This document shows, in pieces, positions 1-9,450 of a stretch of DNA of 64,000 nucleotides. Position numbers and translations under genes: made by a program. The stretch is from contig CAMNQH010000005.1 of NCBI GenBank assembly GCA_946549035.1, forward strand, positions 36,638 through 100,637. Reading direction: 5' to 3'. The stretch is from an uncultured Lachnospiraceae bacterium (lineage in GTDB: Bacteria; Bacillota; Clostridia; Lachnospirales; Lachnospiraceae). Below the pieces are notes generated by a model. It searched no databases. It was not told where the DNA came from and saw only the letters and a program-made list of their open reading frames with translations. The stretch's first letter is position 1. Every line of letters begins with the position of its first letter.

Positions 1-1
1 C

Positions 2-1276
2 AAAGGCCCAACAGAAGGCTATGAGACTGCAGAGCCTGTCATTATCCAGGGACATATGGATATGGTCTGTGAAAAAGAGGCGGACGCGGACATAGACTTT
101 GCCAAAGACGGCCTAGAGCTTTATGTGGAGGGGGATTTCCTGAAAGCGAAGGGAACCACCTTAGGAGGAGACGACGGCATTGCCCTAGCCTATGCCCTTG
201 CCATCTTAGACAGTAAAGATATTCCTCATCCTCCTATTGAAGCGGTGTTTACCGTGGATGAAGAGACCGGGATGCTGGGAGCCAATTCCATTGACGTATC
301 CATGTTAAAAGGCCGGAGGCTTTTGAATATTGATTCCGACGAAGAAGGAGTGTTTTTGGCAGGCTGCGCCGGGGGACTTAGGATGGACTGCGAGATCCCG
401 GTTTCCTATACCAAAAAAGAGGGGCTTTGTGTTTCCTGGAAGCTGACGGGACTTACTGGAGGACATTCAGGCGCAGAGATTCATAAGGAACGGGCCAACG
501 CGATTGTAGAGGCGGGAAGGATCTTAAAATCCCTCCAGGATACGGTGGGAATTTCCCTTGCAGAATTAAAAGGCGGGCTTATGGACAACGCCATTCCCAG
601 AGAAGTAACGGCTTCTGTTGTGATAGAGCCTGAACAGGAAGAGGCTTTAAAGAATGCGCTGAGTTCCTTGGAACAGACCCTGCAGAAGGAGTATCACGTC
701 TCCGACCCCGGGCTGTCTGTGATTGTCTCTTCTGGGGAAAAGGGAACATACTCCGTTTTGGATTCCGGCTCCTTTGTAAAAACATTGTTGTTTTTGCGTA
801 GTATCCCTTACGGCGTCCAGCATATGAGCCTGGATGTTTGCGGCCTGGTGGAGACCTCCTTAAATCCTGGGATTTTAGTTCTGACAAAAGAAGCTTTCAA
901 TGTGCATACCTCTATTCGAAGCAGCGTTACCAGCCGTAAAATAGAAACCGCCGACCGTCTGGAATTTTTGACGGAATTTTTAGGGGGAACCACCCTTCGG
1001 TCCGGGGATTATCCGGCCTGGGAGTATAAGGCCGATTCTCCTCTGCGGGATCTTATGGCAGAGTGTTACCGGGATTTGTTTCAAGAAGAGCCTAAGATTC
1101 AGGCCATTCATGCAGGGCTGGAATGCGGCCTGCTTTCCGGCAAGCTTCCGGGGCTGGATTGTATCTCGTTCGGTCCCAACAATTATGACATCCACACGCC
1201 CCAGGAACGCTTAAGCATTTCCTCCACAGAGCGGGTGTGGAACTTGATTTTGGAATTTTTAAGAAGGGCGAAATAA
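2..1276 (+). CDS. pepD: Xaa-His dipeptidase (aminoacyl-histidine dipeptidase), 5' end cut by the window
   Basis: Cytosolic zinc peptidase of the M20C/PepD family, hydrolysing Xaa-His and related dipeptides. The reading frame is open from base 2, so the gene starts upstream of the window; by comparison with full-length PepD roughly 60-80 N-terminal residues are missing. The first visible motif is the metal-binding GHMDMVCEK, followed by GTTLGGDDGIA, the catalytic-acid stretch TVDEETGMLGAN and LNIDSDEEG. Near the C-terminus the HAGLECG and SFGPN...HTPQE segments are typical of the family. The lid domain lies between the two halves of the catalytic domain. The next gene starts two bases after the stop, suggesting co-transcription. 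Identification is confident; substrate range is inferred from the family. Confidence 0.93.
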   Translation, partial: KGPTEGYETAEPVIIQGHMDMVCEKEADADIDFAKDGLELYVEGDFLKAKGTTLGGDDGIALAYALAILDSKDIPHPPIEAVFTVDEETGMLGANSIDVSMLKGRRLLNIDSDEEGVFLAGCAGGLRMDCEIPVSYTKKEGLCVSWKLTGLTGGHSGAEIHKERANAIVEAGRILKSLQDTVGISLAELKGGLMDNAIPREVTASVVIEPEQEEALKNALSSLEQTLQKEYHVSDPGLSVIVSSGEKGTYSVLDSGSFVKTLLFLRSIPYGVQHMSLDVCGLVETSLNPGILVLTKEAFNVHTSIRSSVTSRKIETADRLEFLTEFLGGTTLRSGDYPAWEYKADSPLRDLMAECYRDLFQEEPKIQAIHAGLECGLLSGKLPGLDCISFGPNNYDIHTPQERLSISSTERVWNLILEFLRRAK

Positions 1277-1278
1277 AA

Positions 1279-2118
1279 TTGAAAAACAGGAGAGCTGCCT
1301 ACTTGATTTCCATTGCCATAGCAGTACTGTTCATCCTTTGGATGCAGGACTACTGCGGCAATTTTGGAAAGCTGAACCGCCTGCTATTGACGGAAGATAC
1401 GGTAGAGAAAATCAGGGAGCATAAAGTTTCCCTGGAATTATTGTCAGACTTTCGGGAATGGGAGAAAAAAGAGGACGGTCTCTCCTGTTTGGAATATCTT
1501 AGTACATATTTGATTACAGGGAGCGAATCAAAGAAGGAATTGGAATGGTATTACAGACAGTTAAAGGAATATAAGCCAGAAGCGTGTAAGGTTTTTACCG
1601 GATATCTGTCGGCTGTCTGGGAGGATCTGAAATATTTTCCCGTTCCTTTGTCCTCTGTCAGCGATTTTCATGTTTCTTATGTGGATTCCTGGATGTATGA
1701 GCGCACCTTTGGAGGGAAGCGGGGCCATGAAGGCACGGATTTGATGGCCAGTGTCAACCAGAGAGGAAGATGTCCCATTGTCAGCATGACAGACGGCGTT
1801 GTAGAAAAAGTGGGATGGCTTACCAAAGGCGGGTATCGGCTGGGGATTCGTTCTCCCCACGGCGGATATTTTTATTATGCCCATCTGTATGATTATGCCA
1901 GAGATTTTCAGCCCGGAGACGTGATAAAAGCCGGAGAATGGATTGGATTTATGGGAGACAGCGGTTACAGCGAGGTGGAAGGAACCGTGGGGAATTTTGA
2001 CGTGCATCTTCATCTTGGCATCTATGTGAACCGGCCCGACGGGGAAGAAATGAGCGTCAATCCCTATGCGATGCTTCAATTTCTGGAGGATAAAAAGCTC
2101 AGCTATATTTTTTATTGA
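1279..2118 (+). CDS. M23 family metallopeptidase (LytM/peptidoglycan endopeptidase fold), membrane-anchored
   Basis: Predicted membrane-anchored or exported peptidoglycan-type endopeptidase of about 279 residues. An N-terminal hydrophobic segment (AAYLISIAIAVLFILW) follows a short basic start, then a helical region, then the M23 domain in the C-terminal half. The zinc ligands are visible: H and D in GHEGTDLM, and HxH in DVHLHLGIY, so it should be catalytically competent. I chose TTG at 1279 because AAGGGCG lies at suitable distance upstream and the hydrophobic segment then follows a short basic stretch; a GTG at 1237 in the same frame would overlap pepD by 40 bases and lacks a good ribosome binding site. 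Substrate (which crosslink) cannot be told. It lies between a dipeptidase and an rRNA-modifying enzyme, so context gives no role. Confidence 0.85.
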   Translation: MKNRRAAYLISIAIAVLFILWMQDYCGNFGKLNRLLLTEDTVEKIREHKVSLELLSDFREWEKKEDGLSCLEYLSTYLITGSESKKELEWYYRQLKEYKPEACKVFTGYLSAVWEDLKYFPVPLSSVSDFHVSYVDSWMYERTFGGKRGHEGTDLMASVNQRGRCPIVSMTDGVVEKVGWLTKGGYRLGIRSPHGGYFYYAHLYDYARDFQPGDVIKAGEWIGFMGDSGYSEVEGTVGNFDVHLHLGIYVNRPDGEEMSVNPYAMLQFLEDKKLSYIFY

Positions 2119-2125
2119 GGATGGT

Positions 2126-2863
2126 ATGATAAGATTGGATAAATACCTGGCGGATGCAGGAATCGGCACCCGAAGCCAGGTAAAGCAGTATTTAAAAAAA
2201 GGGATGGTAACCGTCAACGGCGAAGTAGAACAGCAGCCAAAGCAGAAAGTGACGCCGGGTGCGGATTTAATCCTTTTTCAGGGGAAAGAAGTCTCCTATA
2301 GTGAATATGAGTACTATATGCTGAATAAACCCGCCGGGTGCGTCAGCGCCACCAAGGATTTGGAGTACAAAACGGTATTGGATTACATAGACAGCCTTCG
2401 GGATGATTTATTTCCCGTTGGACGGCTGGATCGTGATACGGAAGGCTTGCTTCTGATTACCAATGACGGAGCCTTAAGCCATCGCCTGCTATCTCCGGCA
2501 TATCACGTGCCGAAAACATATTATATCAAGGTATCAGGATGCGTTCCCAAAGAAGCGATCGAAGGCTGCCGTCTTGGATTGGATATCGGAGACGACGCTC
2601 CCACCAAGCCGGCATTCCTTGAGATTTTATCTGCCGGGGAAGTATCGGAGCTGCTGCTTACCATTACAGAAGGACGTTATCATCAAGTAAAACGCATGTG
2701 CCACGTGTTGGGGTATCCTGTGGAATATTTAAAACGCGTTTCCTTTGGCCCCTTAACGTTAGACGCGTCCTTGGCTCTGGGGCAGTATCGCCCTTTGACG
2801 CCGGAGGAAATTACACAATTAAAAGACGAGGAAAGTATATGTTGCATCATAAAAAAGCAGTGA
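2126..2863 (+). CDS. RsuA-family 16S rRNA pseudouridine synthase
   Basis: Converts a uridine of 16S rRNA to pseudouridine; RsuA homologues act on position 516 (E. coli numbering). The protein of about 245 residues opens with an S4 RNA-binding domain (MIRLDKYLADAGIGTR, then VTVNG) and continues with the catalytic domain: YYMLNKPAGCVSA, and the catalytic aspartate in FPVGRLDRDTEGLLLITNDG, then the EGRYHQVKRM motif specific to RsuA/RluB/RluE-type enzymes. ATG at 2126 has a GAGG-type site just upstream; the longer frame start at 2066 lies inside the previous gene. It overlaps the following HAD gene by 25 bases. Family placement is firm; the exact target uridine is inferred. Confidence 0.92.
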   Translation: MIRLDKYLADAGIGTRSQVKQYLKKGMVTVNGEVEQQPKQKVTPGADLILFQGKEVSYSEYEYYMLNKPAGCVSATKDLEYKTVLDYIDSLRDDLFPVGRLDRDTEGLLLITNDGALSHRLLSPAYHVPKTYYIKVSGCVPKEAIEGCRLGLDIGDDAPTKPAFLEILSAGEVSELLLTITEGRYHQVKRMCHVLGYPVEYLKRVSFGPLTLDASLALGQYRPLTPEEITQLKDEESICCIIKKQ

Positions 2864-3489
2864 TTTTTGACCTGGACGGATCTCTGGTAGATTCCATGTG
2901 GGTGTGGCAGGAGATTGATTTGGAATTTCTGGGAGTTCGGGGAATTGACCTGCCTAAGGATTATCAGAAAGAAATCGAGGGCATGAGCTTTACCGAGACG
3001 GCCTGCTATAGCATCGAACGGTTTCAACTTTCAGAAACCGTGGAAGAGTTAAAGCAGATTTGGACGGAAATGGCCCGGGACAAATACCGGCATGAGGTGT
3101 TTTTAAAGCCTGGCGCGGAGGAATTTTTGATTCACTGTAAAAGAAAGAATATTCCTATGGGGATTGCCACCAGCAATTCCAGAGAGCTGGTAAATACTCT
3201 TTTTAAGGCCCGGGGATTAGACCGTTATATTAGCCTTGTGGTAACGGCCTGCGACGTAAACCGGGGCAAACCGGCGCCGGACGTCTACTTGGAAGCTGCC
3301 AGGCAGCTTCAGACGCCGCCGAAGGACTGCCTGGTATTTGAAGACGTTCCGGCGGGGATTTTGGCCGGAAAACGAGCCGGAATGACGGTCTGCGCCGTGG
3401 AAGACGCATTTTCATCAGAATATAAAGAGGAAAAACTGCGTCTGGCGGATTTTTACATTCAAAATTATCGGGAGGCGATTCCCTCATGA
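2839..3489 (+). CDS. HAD-superfamily hydrolase, beta-phosphoglucomutase/phosphatase type
   Basis: Haloacid-dehalogenase phosphohydrolase of about 216 residues. Motif I is [12 protein letters not shown] with the nucleophile D11 and acid/base D13; motif II is ATSNS; the motif III lysine is in [13 protein letters not shown]; motif IV is VFEDVPAGI. The helical cap after motif I makes this a subfamily IA enzyme similar to PgmB-like sugar-phosphate phosphatases. ATG 2839 is preceded by GACGAGGAAAG, and the gene is translationally overlapped at both ends (25 bases with rsuA, ATGA with the next gene). The substrate cannot be read from sequence; small sugar phosphates or nucleotides are the usual range. 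Confidence 0.88.
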   Translation: MLHHKKAVIFDLDGSLVDSMWVWQEIDLEFLGVRGIDLPKDYQKEIEGMSFTETACYSIERFQLSETVEELKQIWTEMARDKYRHEVFLKPGAEEFLIHCKRKNIPMGIATSNSRELVNTLFKARGLDRYISLVVTACDVNRGKPAPDVYLEAARQLQTPPKDCLVFEDVPAGILAGKRAGMTVCAVEDAFSSEYKEEKLRLADFYIQNYREAIPS

Positions 3490-5366
3490 AAAAAGGATTT
3501 TTGCCCATCTGCCGGGAAGATATGATAAAAGACGGCATACAACAATTTGATTTTGTCTATGTCATCGGGGATGCCTATGTGGATCATCCCTCCTTTGGAC
3601 ATGCCATCATAAGCCGCGTCCTTACCTCCAGAGGATATTCTGTGGGAATTATTTCCCAGCCGGATTACCGAAATCCCAAAAGTATTGCCATTTACGGGGC
3701 GCCCCGCTTGGGCTTTCTGGTGACGGCCGGAAATATGGATTCCATGGTAAATCATTATTCCGTTTCCAAAAAGCGCAGAGAAAAAGACGCTTATACCCCT
3801 GGGGGCGTTATGGGCCGCCGGCCGGATCACGCAACCATTGTCTATTGCAATATGATAAGGCGGATGTATCCCAAAGCTCCCATTCTAATCGGAGGGATTG
3901 AGGCCAGCTTAAGACGCCTGGCCCATTACGATTACTGGTCCGATAAGCTGAAGCCCTCGATTTTATTGGATTCCGGCGCAGATCTTTTGCTCTACGGCAT
4001 GGGAGAACGCAGCGTTGTGGAAGTTGCAGAAGCGTTAGACAGCGGGCTTTCCATACAGGATATCACCTTTATAGACGGAACGGCTTACGTAACCAGGAAA
4101 AAAGAAGACATTTACGACGCCTTATTTCTTCCCGCGTTTTCGGAGCTGGTGAAGGATAAAAAAAATTACGCCAAAAGTTTTTATATGCAGTCCTGCAATA
4201 CGGATCCTTTTTCCGGAAAACGCCTGGCGGAGGAATATGAAAACGGACGGTTTGTGGTGCAGAATCCGCCTGCAAAGCCTTTAAGCCAAAAGGAGATGGA
4301 CCGGGTGTACGCCCTGCCTTATATGCGCGCGTATCATCCCAGCTATGAGGCGGCGGGAGGAGTGCCGGCGATTGAGGAAGTACGGTTTAGTCTGGTAAGC
4401 AGCCGGGGCTGCTTTGGAGGCTGTAATTTCTGCGCCTTGACCTTTCACCAGGGACGGATTATCCAGGCCAGGAGCCATGAGTCTATCTTAAAAGAAGCCG
4501 AGCAGATGGTATGGGAGAAGGACTTTAAAGGATATATCCATGACGTGGGAGGGCCTACCGCCAATTTCAGGACCCCGGCCTGCAAAAATCAGTTGTCCCG
4601 GGGCGCCTGTCCAAAGAAGCAGTGCTTATTCCCGGAACCTTGTAAAAATCTGGAAATTGATCATTCCGATTACCTTTCCCTTCTTCAAAAGCTGAGAAAG
4701 CTGCCCAATGTAAAGAAGGTCTTTATCCGTTCCGGCATTCGTTTTGATTACTTGATGTATGACAAAGACCAGAGGTTTCTGGAGGAATTGTGCAGGCACC
4801 ATGTCAGCGGGCAGTTGAAAGTAGCTCCGGAGCATATTTCCGACGAGGTATTAAGCAAGATGGGAAAGCCCAAAGCCTCCGTCTACCGGCGATTTGCAAA
4901 GGCTTATGAGGATATGAATCAGCAATTAGACAAAAAACAGTATTTGGTTCCGTATTTGATGTCCTCCCACCCTGGCTCCACCTTAAAGGAGGCGGTAAAG
5001 CTGGCGGAATATCTGCGGGATTTAGGATATATGCCCCAACAGGTGCAGGATTTTTATCCTACTCCCTCCACCTTGTCCACCTGTATGTATTATACCGGGC
5101 TGGATCCCAGGACTATGAAGCCTGTATATACAGCGAAAAATCCCCATGAAAAGGCTATGCAGCGAGCCTTAATCCAGTACCGCAATCCCAAGAATTACGC
5201 CCTGGTGAAAGAGGCTTTAACCAAAGCAAATCGCACGGACTTGATTGGATACGACAAAAAATGCCTGATTCGTCCTCCAAAAGGCCAAAAGCCGGCAGCC
5301 CCGCCCACAGCCTCAAAGCCAAAAAAGAAAAAGACTATCCGCAACATTCACAAAAAGAAGGTGTAA
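3486..5366 (+). CDS. YgiQ-family radical SAM protein
   Basis: Radical S-adenosylmethionine protein of 626 residues of the YgiQ family, whose reaction is not established. The N-terminal part ([35 protein letters not shown]) is a cobalamin-binding-like Rossmann region conserved in the family. The 4Fe-4S cluster motif is [14 protein letters not shown] (CxxxCxxC) at about residues 308-320. A further Cys set ([23 protein letters not shown]) follows, consistent with an auxiliary cysteine-rich patch. The C-terminal DUF3362-like region ends in a lysine/proline-rich tail. It begins in an ATGA overlap with the HAD gene and is followed after 3 bases by an RluA-type synthase, so all belong to one transcript. 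Identification is confident, function unknown. Confidence 0.92.
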   Translation: MKKGFLPICREDMIKDGIQQFDFVYVIGDAYVDHPSFGHAIISRVLTSRGYSVGIISQPDYRNPKSIAIYGAPRLGFLVTAGNMDSMVNHYSVSKKRREKDAYTPGGVMGRRPDHATIVYCNMIRRMYPKAPILIGGIEASLRRLAHYDYWSDKLKPSILLDSGADLLLYGMGERSVVEVAEALDSGLSIQDITFIDGTAYVTRKKEDIYDALFLPAFSELVKDKKNYAKSFYMQSCNTDPFSGKRLAEEYENGRFVVQNPPAKPLSQKEMDRVYALPYMRAYHPSYEAAGGVPAIEEVRFSLVSSRGCFGGCNFCALTFHQGRIIQARSHESILKEAEQMVWEKDFKGYIHDVGGPTANFRTPACKNQLSRGACPKKQCLFPEPCKNLEIDHSDYLSLLQKLRKLPNVKKVFIRSGIRFDYLMYDKDQRFLEELCRHHVSGQLKVAPEHISDEVLSKMGKPKASVYRRFAKAYEDMNQQLDKKQYLVPYLMSSHPGSTLKEAVKLAEYLRDLGYMPQQVQDFYPTPSTLSTCMYYTGLDPRTMKPVYTAKNPHEKAMQRALIQYRNPKNYALVKEALTKANRTDLIGYDKKCLIRPPKGQKPAAPPTASKPKKKKTIRNIHKKKV

Positions 5367-5369
5367 CCT

Positions 5370-6338
5370 ATGCTGCAATATCAGATTCGGGAGAATGAAG
5401 CCGGGCAGCGTCTGGACAAATATTTGAAAAAACTGCTGAACCAGGCTCCCGGCAGCTTTCTCTACAAGATGCTGCGAAAAAAGAATATTGTCCTCAACGA
5501 AAAAAAAGCCGACGGCAGGGAAAAATTAAAATTCGGCGATACAGTGACTCTTTTTTTATCCCAGGAGACCATTGAAAAATTTCAAAAGCCTCTGGGGTCA
5601 GAGCAAGATACCACGGGAAAGTATCCGGTTACCAATTTAGAGATTCTATATGAATCTCAGGATTTTCTGGTTATCAATAAGCCTGCCGGTATGCTCTCGC
5701 AAAAAGCAAAGCCGGATGATATCTCGGCCAATGAATATATCATCGGCTATTTATTGGATTCTAAGGCCATTACAAGAGAAGAGCTGGCAACCTTTACCCC
5801 TTCTGTAGTGAACCGCCTGGACCGGAATACCCCGGGCATCCTGGCCGCCGGAAAAACCCTTAAGGGATTACAGCAAATGTCTTACATGCTGCAGCAGCGG
5901 AAGCTGGGAAAGTATTACGGCTGTCTGGCCCTTGGGGAGATTCAAAAGGAGCAGACCCTTCGGGACTGGCTAAAGAAAGACGAAAAGACGAACCGCGTTG
6001 CGGTGACTAAGGAAGCCCAAGAAGGCAGCGTTCCCATCTGCACCGTCCTTCGTCCCCAGAAAATCATTTCGGGATTCACCCTGCTTGAAGTGCAGCTGAT
6101 CACAGGGCGTTCCCACCAGATCCGGGCTCATTTGGCCTCTTTGGGCCATCCCATTGTAGGAGATCCAAAATATGGAAATCCTGACGTGAACCGCAGATTC
6201 CGGGAACGCTGCCAGATTCACAGCCAGCTCTTATATGCCTGCCAGCTGGAGCTGCCAGATCAGACGGTTGTAAAGGCTCCGCTTCCCAAAAGCTTTCAGC
6301 GGGCCATGAAGGAGATACAAAGGAAGGAACGGATATGA
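5370..6338 (+). CDS. RluA-family pseudouridine synthase
   Basis: Probable 23S rRNA pseudouridine synthase (RluC/RluD-like), 322 residues. An S4 RNA-binding domain occupies about residues 1-75 (AGQRLDKYLKKLL, IVLNEKKADG). The catalytic domain follows: FLVINKPAGMLSQKA, then VNRLDRNTPGIL containing the catalytic aspartate (N replaces the usual H before RLD), and the C-terminal GRSHQIRAHLASLGHPIVGD motif of the RluA class. A second enzyme of the same class lies at 26672-27580, so the two are probably paralogues with different target uridines; this one resembles the RluC-type. ATG starts three bases after the previous stop; its end overlaps the next start by four bases. Confidence 0.9.
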   Translation: MLQYQIRENEAGQRLDKYLKKLLNQAPGSFLYKMLRKKNIVLNEKKADGREKLKFGDTVTLFLSQETIEKFQKPLGSEQDTTGKYPVTNLEILYESQDFLVINKPAGMLSQKAKPDDISANEYIIGYLLDSKAITREELATFTPSVVNRLDRNTPGILAAGKTLKGLQQMSYMLQQRKLGKYYGCLALGEIQKEQTLRDWLKKDEKTNRVAVTKEAQEGSVPICTVLRPQKIISGFTLLEVQLITGRSHQIRAHLASLGHPIVGDPKYGNPDVNRRFRERCQIHSQLLYACQLELPDQTVVKAPLPKSFQRAMKEIQRKERI

Positions 6339-6979
6339 AACTATATATGATGAGACATGGAGAAACAGACTGGAACAAGCAAGGACGCATCCAGGGGTCG
6401 GCGGATATTCCCTTAAACGATTACGGAATTGCCCTGGCAAAACAGACCCGGGAGGGGATGCAGGCAGAAGGCATTCATTTTGACCATGTGTTCACAAGCC
6501 CCTATGTCCGCGCCAAAGAGACGGCAAGGATTATCGGAGGAGTTGAGGAAGAAGCGTTACAGGTGCGGGAGAGTATAAGGGAAATGAGCTTTGGTTCCTT
6601 TGAAGGCGTCCGTCTCTCGGAAGTCCGCACCAATCCCAAATATCATGACTTTAACCTTTGCTTTGCAGATCCCGTTCATTATGTCCCTCAGGGGACGGCG
6701 GAAAGCTATGAAGAAGTATTTGCCCGCACCCGGAGATTTCTAAAAGAGGATATCCTTCCTCTGGAGGGACAATGCGAGGCGGCCTTGGTGGTATGTCACG
6801 GCGCCATTCTTCGGGCGTTCATTAGTATTATAGGAAGGCTTCCCTTAGAAGAGTACTGGAATATCCATCAGCCCAATTGCAGCGTTAATCTTGCCCAGGT
6901 ATCCGGTGGAGAGATTACCATGATTAAGGAACGAGTGTTATATTATCATGGAGAGCATATGCGGGGAGGGATTCTCTGA
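6335..6979 (+). CDS. Histidine phosphatase family protein (phosphoglycerate mutase-like)
   Basis: Phosphohydrolase of the histidine phosphatase superfamily, 214 residues, cytosolic. The phospho-accepting histidine is in MRHGETDWNKQGRIQG at the N-terminus; the second catalytic histidine is in VVCHGAILRAF near residue 157; the Arg of TSPYVRAKETA completes the pocket. These features fit small-molecule phosphatases such as PhoE or alpha-ribazole phosphatase (CobC) as well as dPGM; no cobalamin genes are nearby, so a specific substrate is not supported. ATGA overlap with the synthase upstream and a one-base overlap with recU downstream indicate tight translational coupling. Confidence 0.88.
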   Translation: MKLYMMRHGETDWNKQGRIQGSADIPLNDYGIALAKQTREGMQAEGIHFDHVFTSPYVRAKETARIIGGVEEEALQVRESIREMSFGSFEGVRLSEVRTNPKYHDFNLCFADPVHYVPQGTAESYEEVFARTRRFLKEDILPLEGQCEAALVVCHGAILRAFISIIGRLPLEEYWNIHQPNCSVNLAQVSGGEITMIKERVLYYHGEHMRGGIL

Positions 6980-7512
6980 TGCCCACCTGGAATTCCAGGG
7001 GACTTCGGGGATCTACCCTGGAAGAATTTTTAAACCGTACCAATGAGAAGTATCTGGAAAACGGTCTGGCTTTGATTCAAAAGGTTCCTACCCCTATTAC
7101 CCCCATCCGAATTGATAAAGAAAGCCGCCACATTACACTGGCGTATTTTGAACAAAAGAGTACGGTGGATTACATTGGAGCCGTCCAGGGTATTCCCGTA
7201 TGCTTTGACGCCAAGGAGTGCCATACGGATACCTTTCCTCTGCAAAACGTCCACGAACACCAGATTGTTTTTATGGAAAATTTTGAAAAACAGGGGGGCG
7301 TTGCCTTTCTAATCCTATTTTTTTCCCATCGCAATGAATTCTATTATCTTCCCCACAAAAGGCTTATGGAATTTTGGGAAAGAGCAAAAAACGGCGGACG
7401 GAAAAGCTTCCGGTACGAAGAGCTGTCCCCGGAATTTTTTCTTCATTCCAGAGGCGGAGTTTTGGTTCCCTACTTAGAGGGGCTTCAACAGGACTTAGAC
7501 GCCAGAGGTTGA
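6979..7512 (+). CDS. recU: Holliday junction resolvase RecU
   Basis: Structure-specific endonuclease of Firmicutes that cleaves four-way junctions during recombinational repair and assists RuvAB. At 177 residues it is close to normal family length. Diagnostic N-terminal motif NSRGLRGSTLEEFLNRTN is followed by the stalk region; the PD-(D/E)xK-type catalytic segment is STVDYIG...VCFDAKEC, and the conserved FPLQNVHEHQI and GGRKSFRYEEL blocks follow. The family is usually beside a class A PBP gene (ponA); here it closes a run of RNA-modifying and phosphatase genes instead. Its TGA stop is embedded in the -35 element of the histidine promoter, so the next operon begins directly at its end. Confidence 0.93.
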   Translation: MPTWNSRGLRGSTLEEFLNRTNEKYLENGLALIQKVPTPITPIRIDKESRHITLAYFEQKSTVDYIGAVQGIPVCFDAKECHTDTFPLQNVHEHQIVFMENFEKQGGVAFLILFFSHRNEFYYLPHKRLMEFWERAKNGGRKSFRYEELSPEFFLHSRGGVLVPYLEGLQQDLDARG

Positions 7513-7537
7513 CAAGGTTTCGGAGTTTTTGTATAAT
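7509..7537 (+). promoter_or_regulatory. Sigma-A promoter of the histidine operon
   Basis: TTGACA at 7509-7514, a 17-base spacer, and TATAAT at 7532-7537: a consensus vegetative promoter. Its -35 hexamer overlaps the recU stop codon. hisZ starts 59 bases after the -10. I see no T-box or terminator-antiterminator in the short leader, so regulation, if any, must act at the promoter or elsewhere. Confidence 0.85.
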
Positions 7538-7596
7538 GAGTGGAGTTTTGATTTTACATGGTAGCACATTGAAGTGACAAAATAAAAGGAGCAGTT

Positions 7597-8784
7597 ATGA
7601 TACAAAGCTTATTGCATACCCCGGAGGGAGTACGGGATATTTACAATCAGGAATGCGCCCGGAAAATGGAGCTGCAGGACCGTTTAAAACGTTTGATGGA
7701 ACAGTACGGGTACGCGGCGATTCAGACCCCTACCTTTGAATTTTTTGATATATTTGGAAAAGAAATCGGAACCACGCCTTCCAAAGATTTATACAAATTT
7801 TTCGACCGGGAAGGGAATACCTTAGTACTTCGTCCGGATATCACCCCCTCCGTCGCCCGGGCCGTAACGAAATATTTTTCCCAGGAGGACATGCCCATCC
7901 GCCTGTGGTATCAGGGAAATACCTTTATTAACAACAGCAGCTATCAGGGCCGCTTAAAAGAGTCCACCCAACTGGGAGCTGAATTGATCGGAGACGATTC
8001 CGTGGATGCGGACGCCGAGATTATCTCTCTGGTAGTAAATGCATTAAAGGCCTCCGGATTGAAGGAGTTTCAGATTACCATTGGCCATGGGGATATTTTG
8101 AAAGTTTTGATGCAGGAGGCCAAGCTGTCTAAGGAGACTCAGGAAGAGCTTTTGGATTTGATTTCCAACAAAAACTTTTTCGGGGTGGAGGAGCTCATAA
8201 GCCCCCTTCCCATGGCGCCGGAATTGAGATCCCTCTTTGAATGTCTGGGGGTTCTCTATGATAACAACGGACAGCTTTTGGATGTCCTAAAGCTGGCAGA
8301 GCCGTATCCAAGGCTATGGGGGGCCGTCAAGCGGCTGGCGGTCTTGTATCAGGTTTTGGTCTATTATGGAGCGGATTCTTACGTCTCCTTGGAGCTTGGC
8401 ACGATCAGCAGCTTTCATTATTATACAGGGATTATTTTTGCAGCTTATACCTTTGGGAGCGGAGAGCCTATTGTAAAAGGCGGGCGCTACGATGACCTTC
8501 TTCCTTTCTTCGGAAAACAGGCCCCTTCCATCGGCTTTGCCGTGGTGGTGGATCAGTTAATGGCCGCCTTGTCCCGGCAAAAAATAAATCTTCCTTTGCA
8601 GGAGGGCTGCCGTTGTATCATTTATACGCCCGACCGTTTGCAGGAGGCGGTAGCGGAAGCCACCGCTCTTCGGGAAAGGGGAGAGAAGGTGATGCTGTCC
8701 GTATGGCAAGAGGGCAGGACGAAAGAAGACTATGAGGCTTACGGAAAACGGTTTGGCTTGCAGGAACCTGTATTTTTCCAGTGA
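7597..8784 (+). CDS. hisZ: ATP phosphoribosyltransferase regulatory subunit HisZ
   Basis: HisZ is a catalytically inactive paralogue of histidyl-tRNA synthetase that associates with short-form HisG and confers activity and histidine feedback inhibition on the first step of histidine synthesis. The 395-residue protein shows class II synthetase features: HTPEGVRDIY at the start, TTPSKDLYKFFDREGNTLVLRPDITPSVAR (motif 2 region) and the GGRYDDLLPFFG block. It lacks a full anticodon-binding domain. It lies directly upstream of a 216-residue HisG, exactly the partner expected. ATG 7597 follows AAAAGGAGCAGTT. First gene of the his operon. Confidence 0.95.
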   Translation: MIQSLLHTPEGVRDIYNQECARKMELQDRLKRLMEQYGYAAIQTPTFEFFDIFGKEIGTTPSKDLYKFFDREGNTLVLRPDITPSVARAVTKYFSQEDMPIRLWYQGNTFINNSSYQGRLKESTQLGAELIGDDSVDADAEIISLVVNALKASGLKEFQITIGHGDILKVLMQEAKLSKETQEELLDLISNKNFFGVEELISPLPMAPELRSLFECLGVLYDNNGQLLDVLKLAEPYPRLWGAVKRLAVLYQVLVYYGADSYVSLELGTISSFHYYTGIIFAAYTFGSGEPIVKGGRYDDLLPFFGKQAPSIGFAVVVDQLMAALSRQKINLPLQEGCRCIIYTPDRLQEAVAEATALRERGEKVMLSVWQEGRTKEDYEAYGKRFGLQEPVFFQ

Positions 8785-8799
8785 GACAGGAGGAAAATC

Positions 8800-9450
8800 A
8801 TGAGATATTTGACATTTGCATTGGGAAAGGGGCGCCTTGCCAGACAAACGCTTGATACCTTTGAACAAATCGGCATTACTTGTCAGGAGATGAAGGATAA
8901 GGATACCAGAAAGCTGATCTTTGTTAATGAAGAGTTAAAGCTGCGTTTCTTTTTATCCAAGGGGCCGGACGTGCCTACCTATGTGGAATACGGAGCCGCC
9001 GATATCGGAATCGTAGGCAAGGATACGATTTTAGAAGAAAAGCGCAACATTTATGAGGTATTGGATCTTGGCTTCGGGAAGTGCAGAATGTGTGTCTGCG
9101 GGCCCAAGGACGCCCAAGAGCTCTTACAGCATCAAGAATTAATCCGGGTAGCCACTAAGTATCCCAATATTGCCAAGGACTATTTTTACAATAAAAAGCA
9201 TCAAACGGTAGAAATCATTAAGTTAAACGGTTCCATTGAGCTTGCTCCTATTGTGGGGCTGTCCGAGGTCATTGTGGATATTGTGGAAACGGGCTCCACC
9301 TTGAAGGAAAACGGACTCCAGGTGTTGGAAGAAATTTGTCCCCTGTCCGCCCGAATGGTGGTAAATCAGGTGAGCATGAAGATGGAACATGAACGGATTT
9401 CTAAGATGATCATGGACTTAAAGAATTTACAGGAGGGCCTGGGAAAATGA
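8800..9450 (+). CDS. hisG: ATP phosphoribosyltransferase, short-form catalytic subunit
   Basis: Condenses ATP and PRPP to phosphoribosyl-ATP, the committed step of histidine biosynthesis. At 216 residues it is the short form, which lacks the C-terminal regulatory domain and needs HisZ, encoded just upstream. Typical motifs: FALGKGRLA at the start, [31 protein letters not shown] and the PRPP loop region [18 protein letters not shown] follows GACAGGAGGAAAATC. The gene overlaps hisD by four bases (ATGA), consistent with translational coupling. Confidence 0.96.
   Translation: MRYLTFALGKGRLARQTLDTFEQIGITCQEMKDKDTRKLIFVNEELKLRFFLSKGPDVPTYVEYGAADIGIVGKDTILEEKRNIYEVLDLGFGKCRMCVCGPKDAQELLQHQELIRVATKYPNIAKDYFYNKKHQTVEIIKLNGSIELAPIVGLSEVIVDIVETGSTLKENGLQVLEEICPLSARMVVNQVSMKMEHERISKMIMDLKNLQEGLGK

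Noticed and set aside
1561..2217. Minus-strand open frame of 218 codons under the M23 peptidase gene
   Set aside because: It lies antisense to a gene with clear zinc motifs, has no ribosome binding site or recognisable domain, and is a composition shadow.
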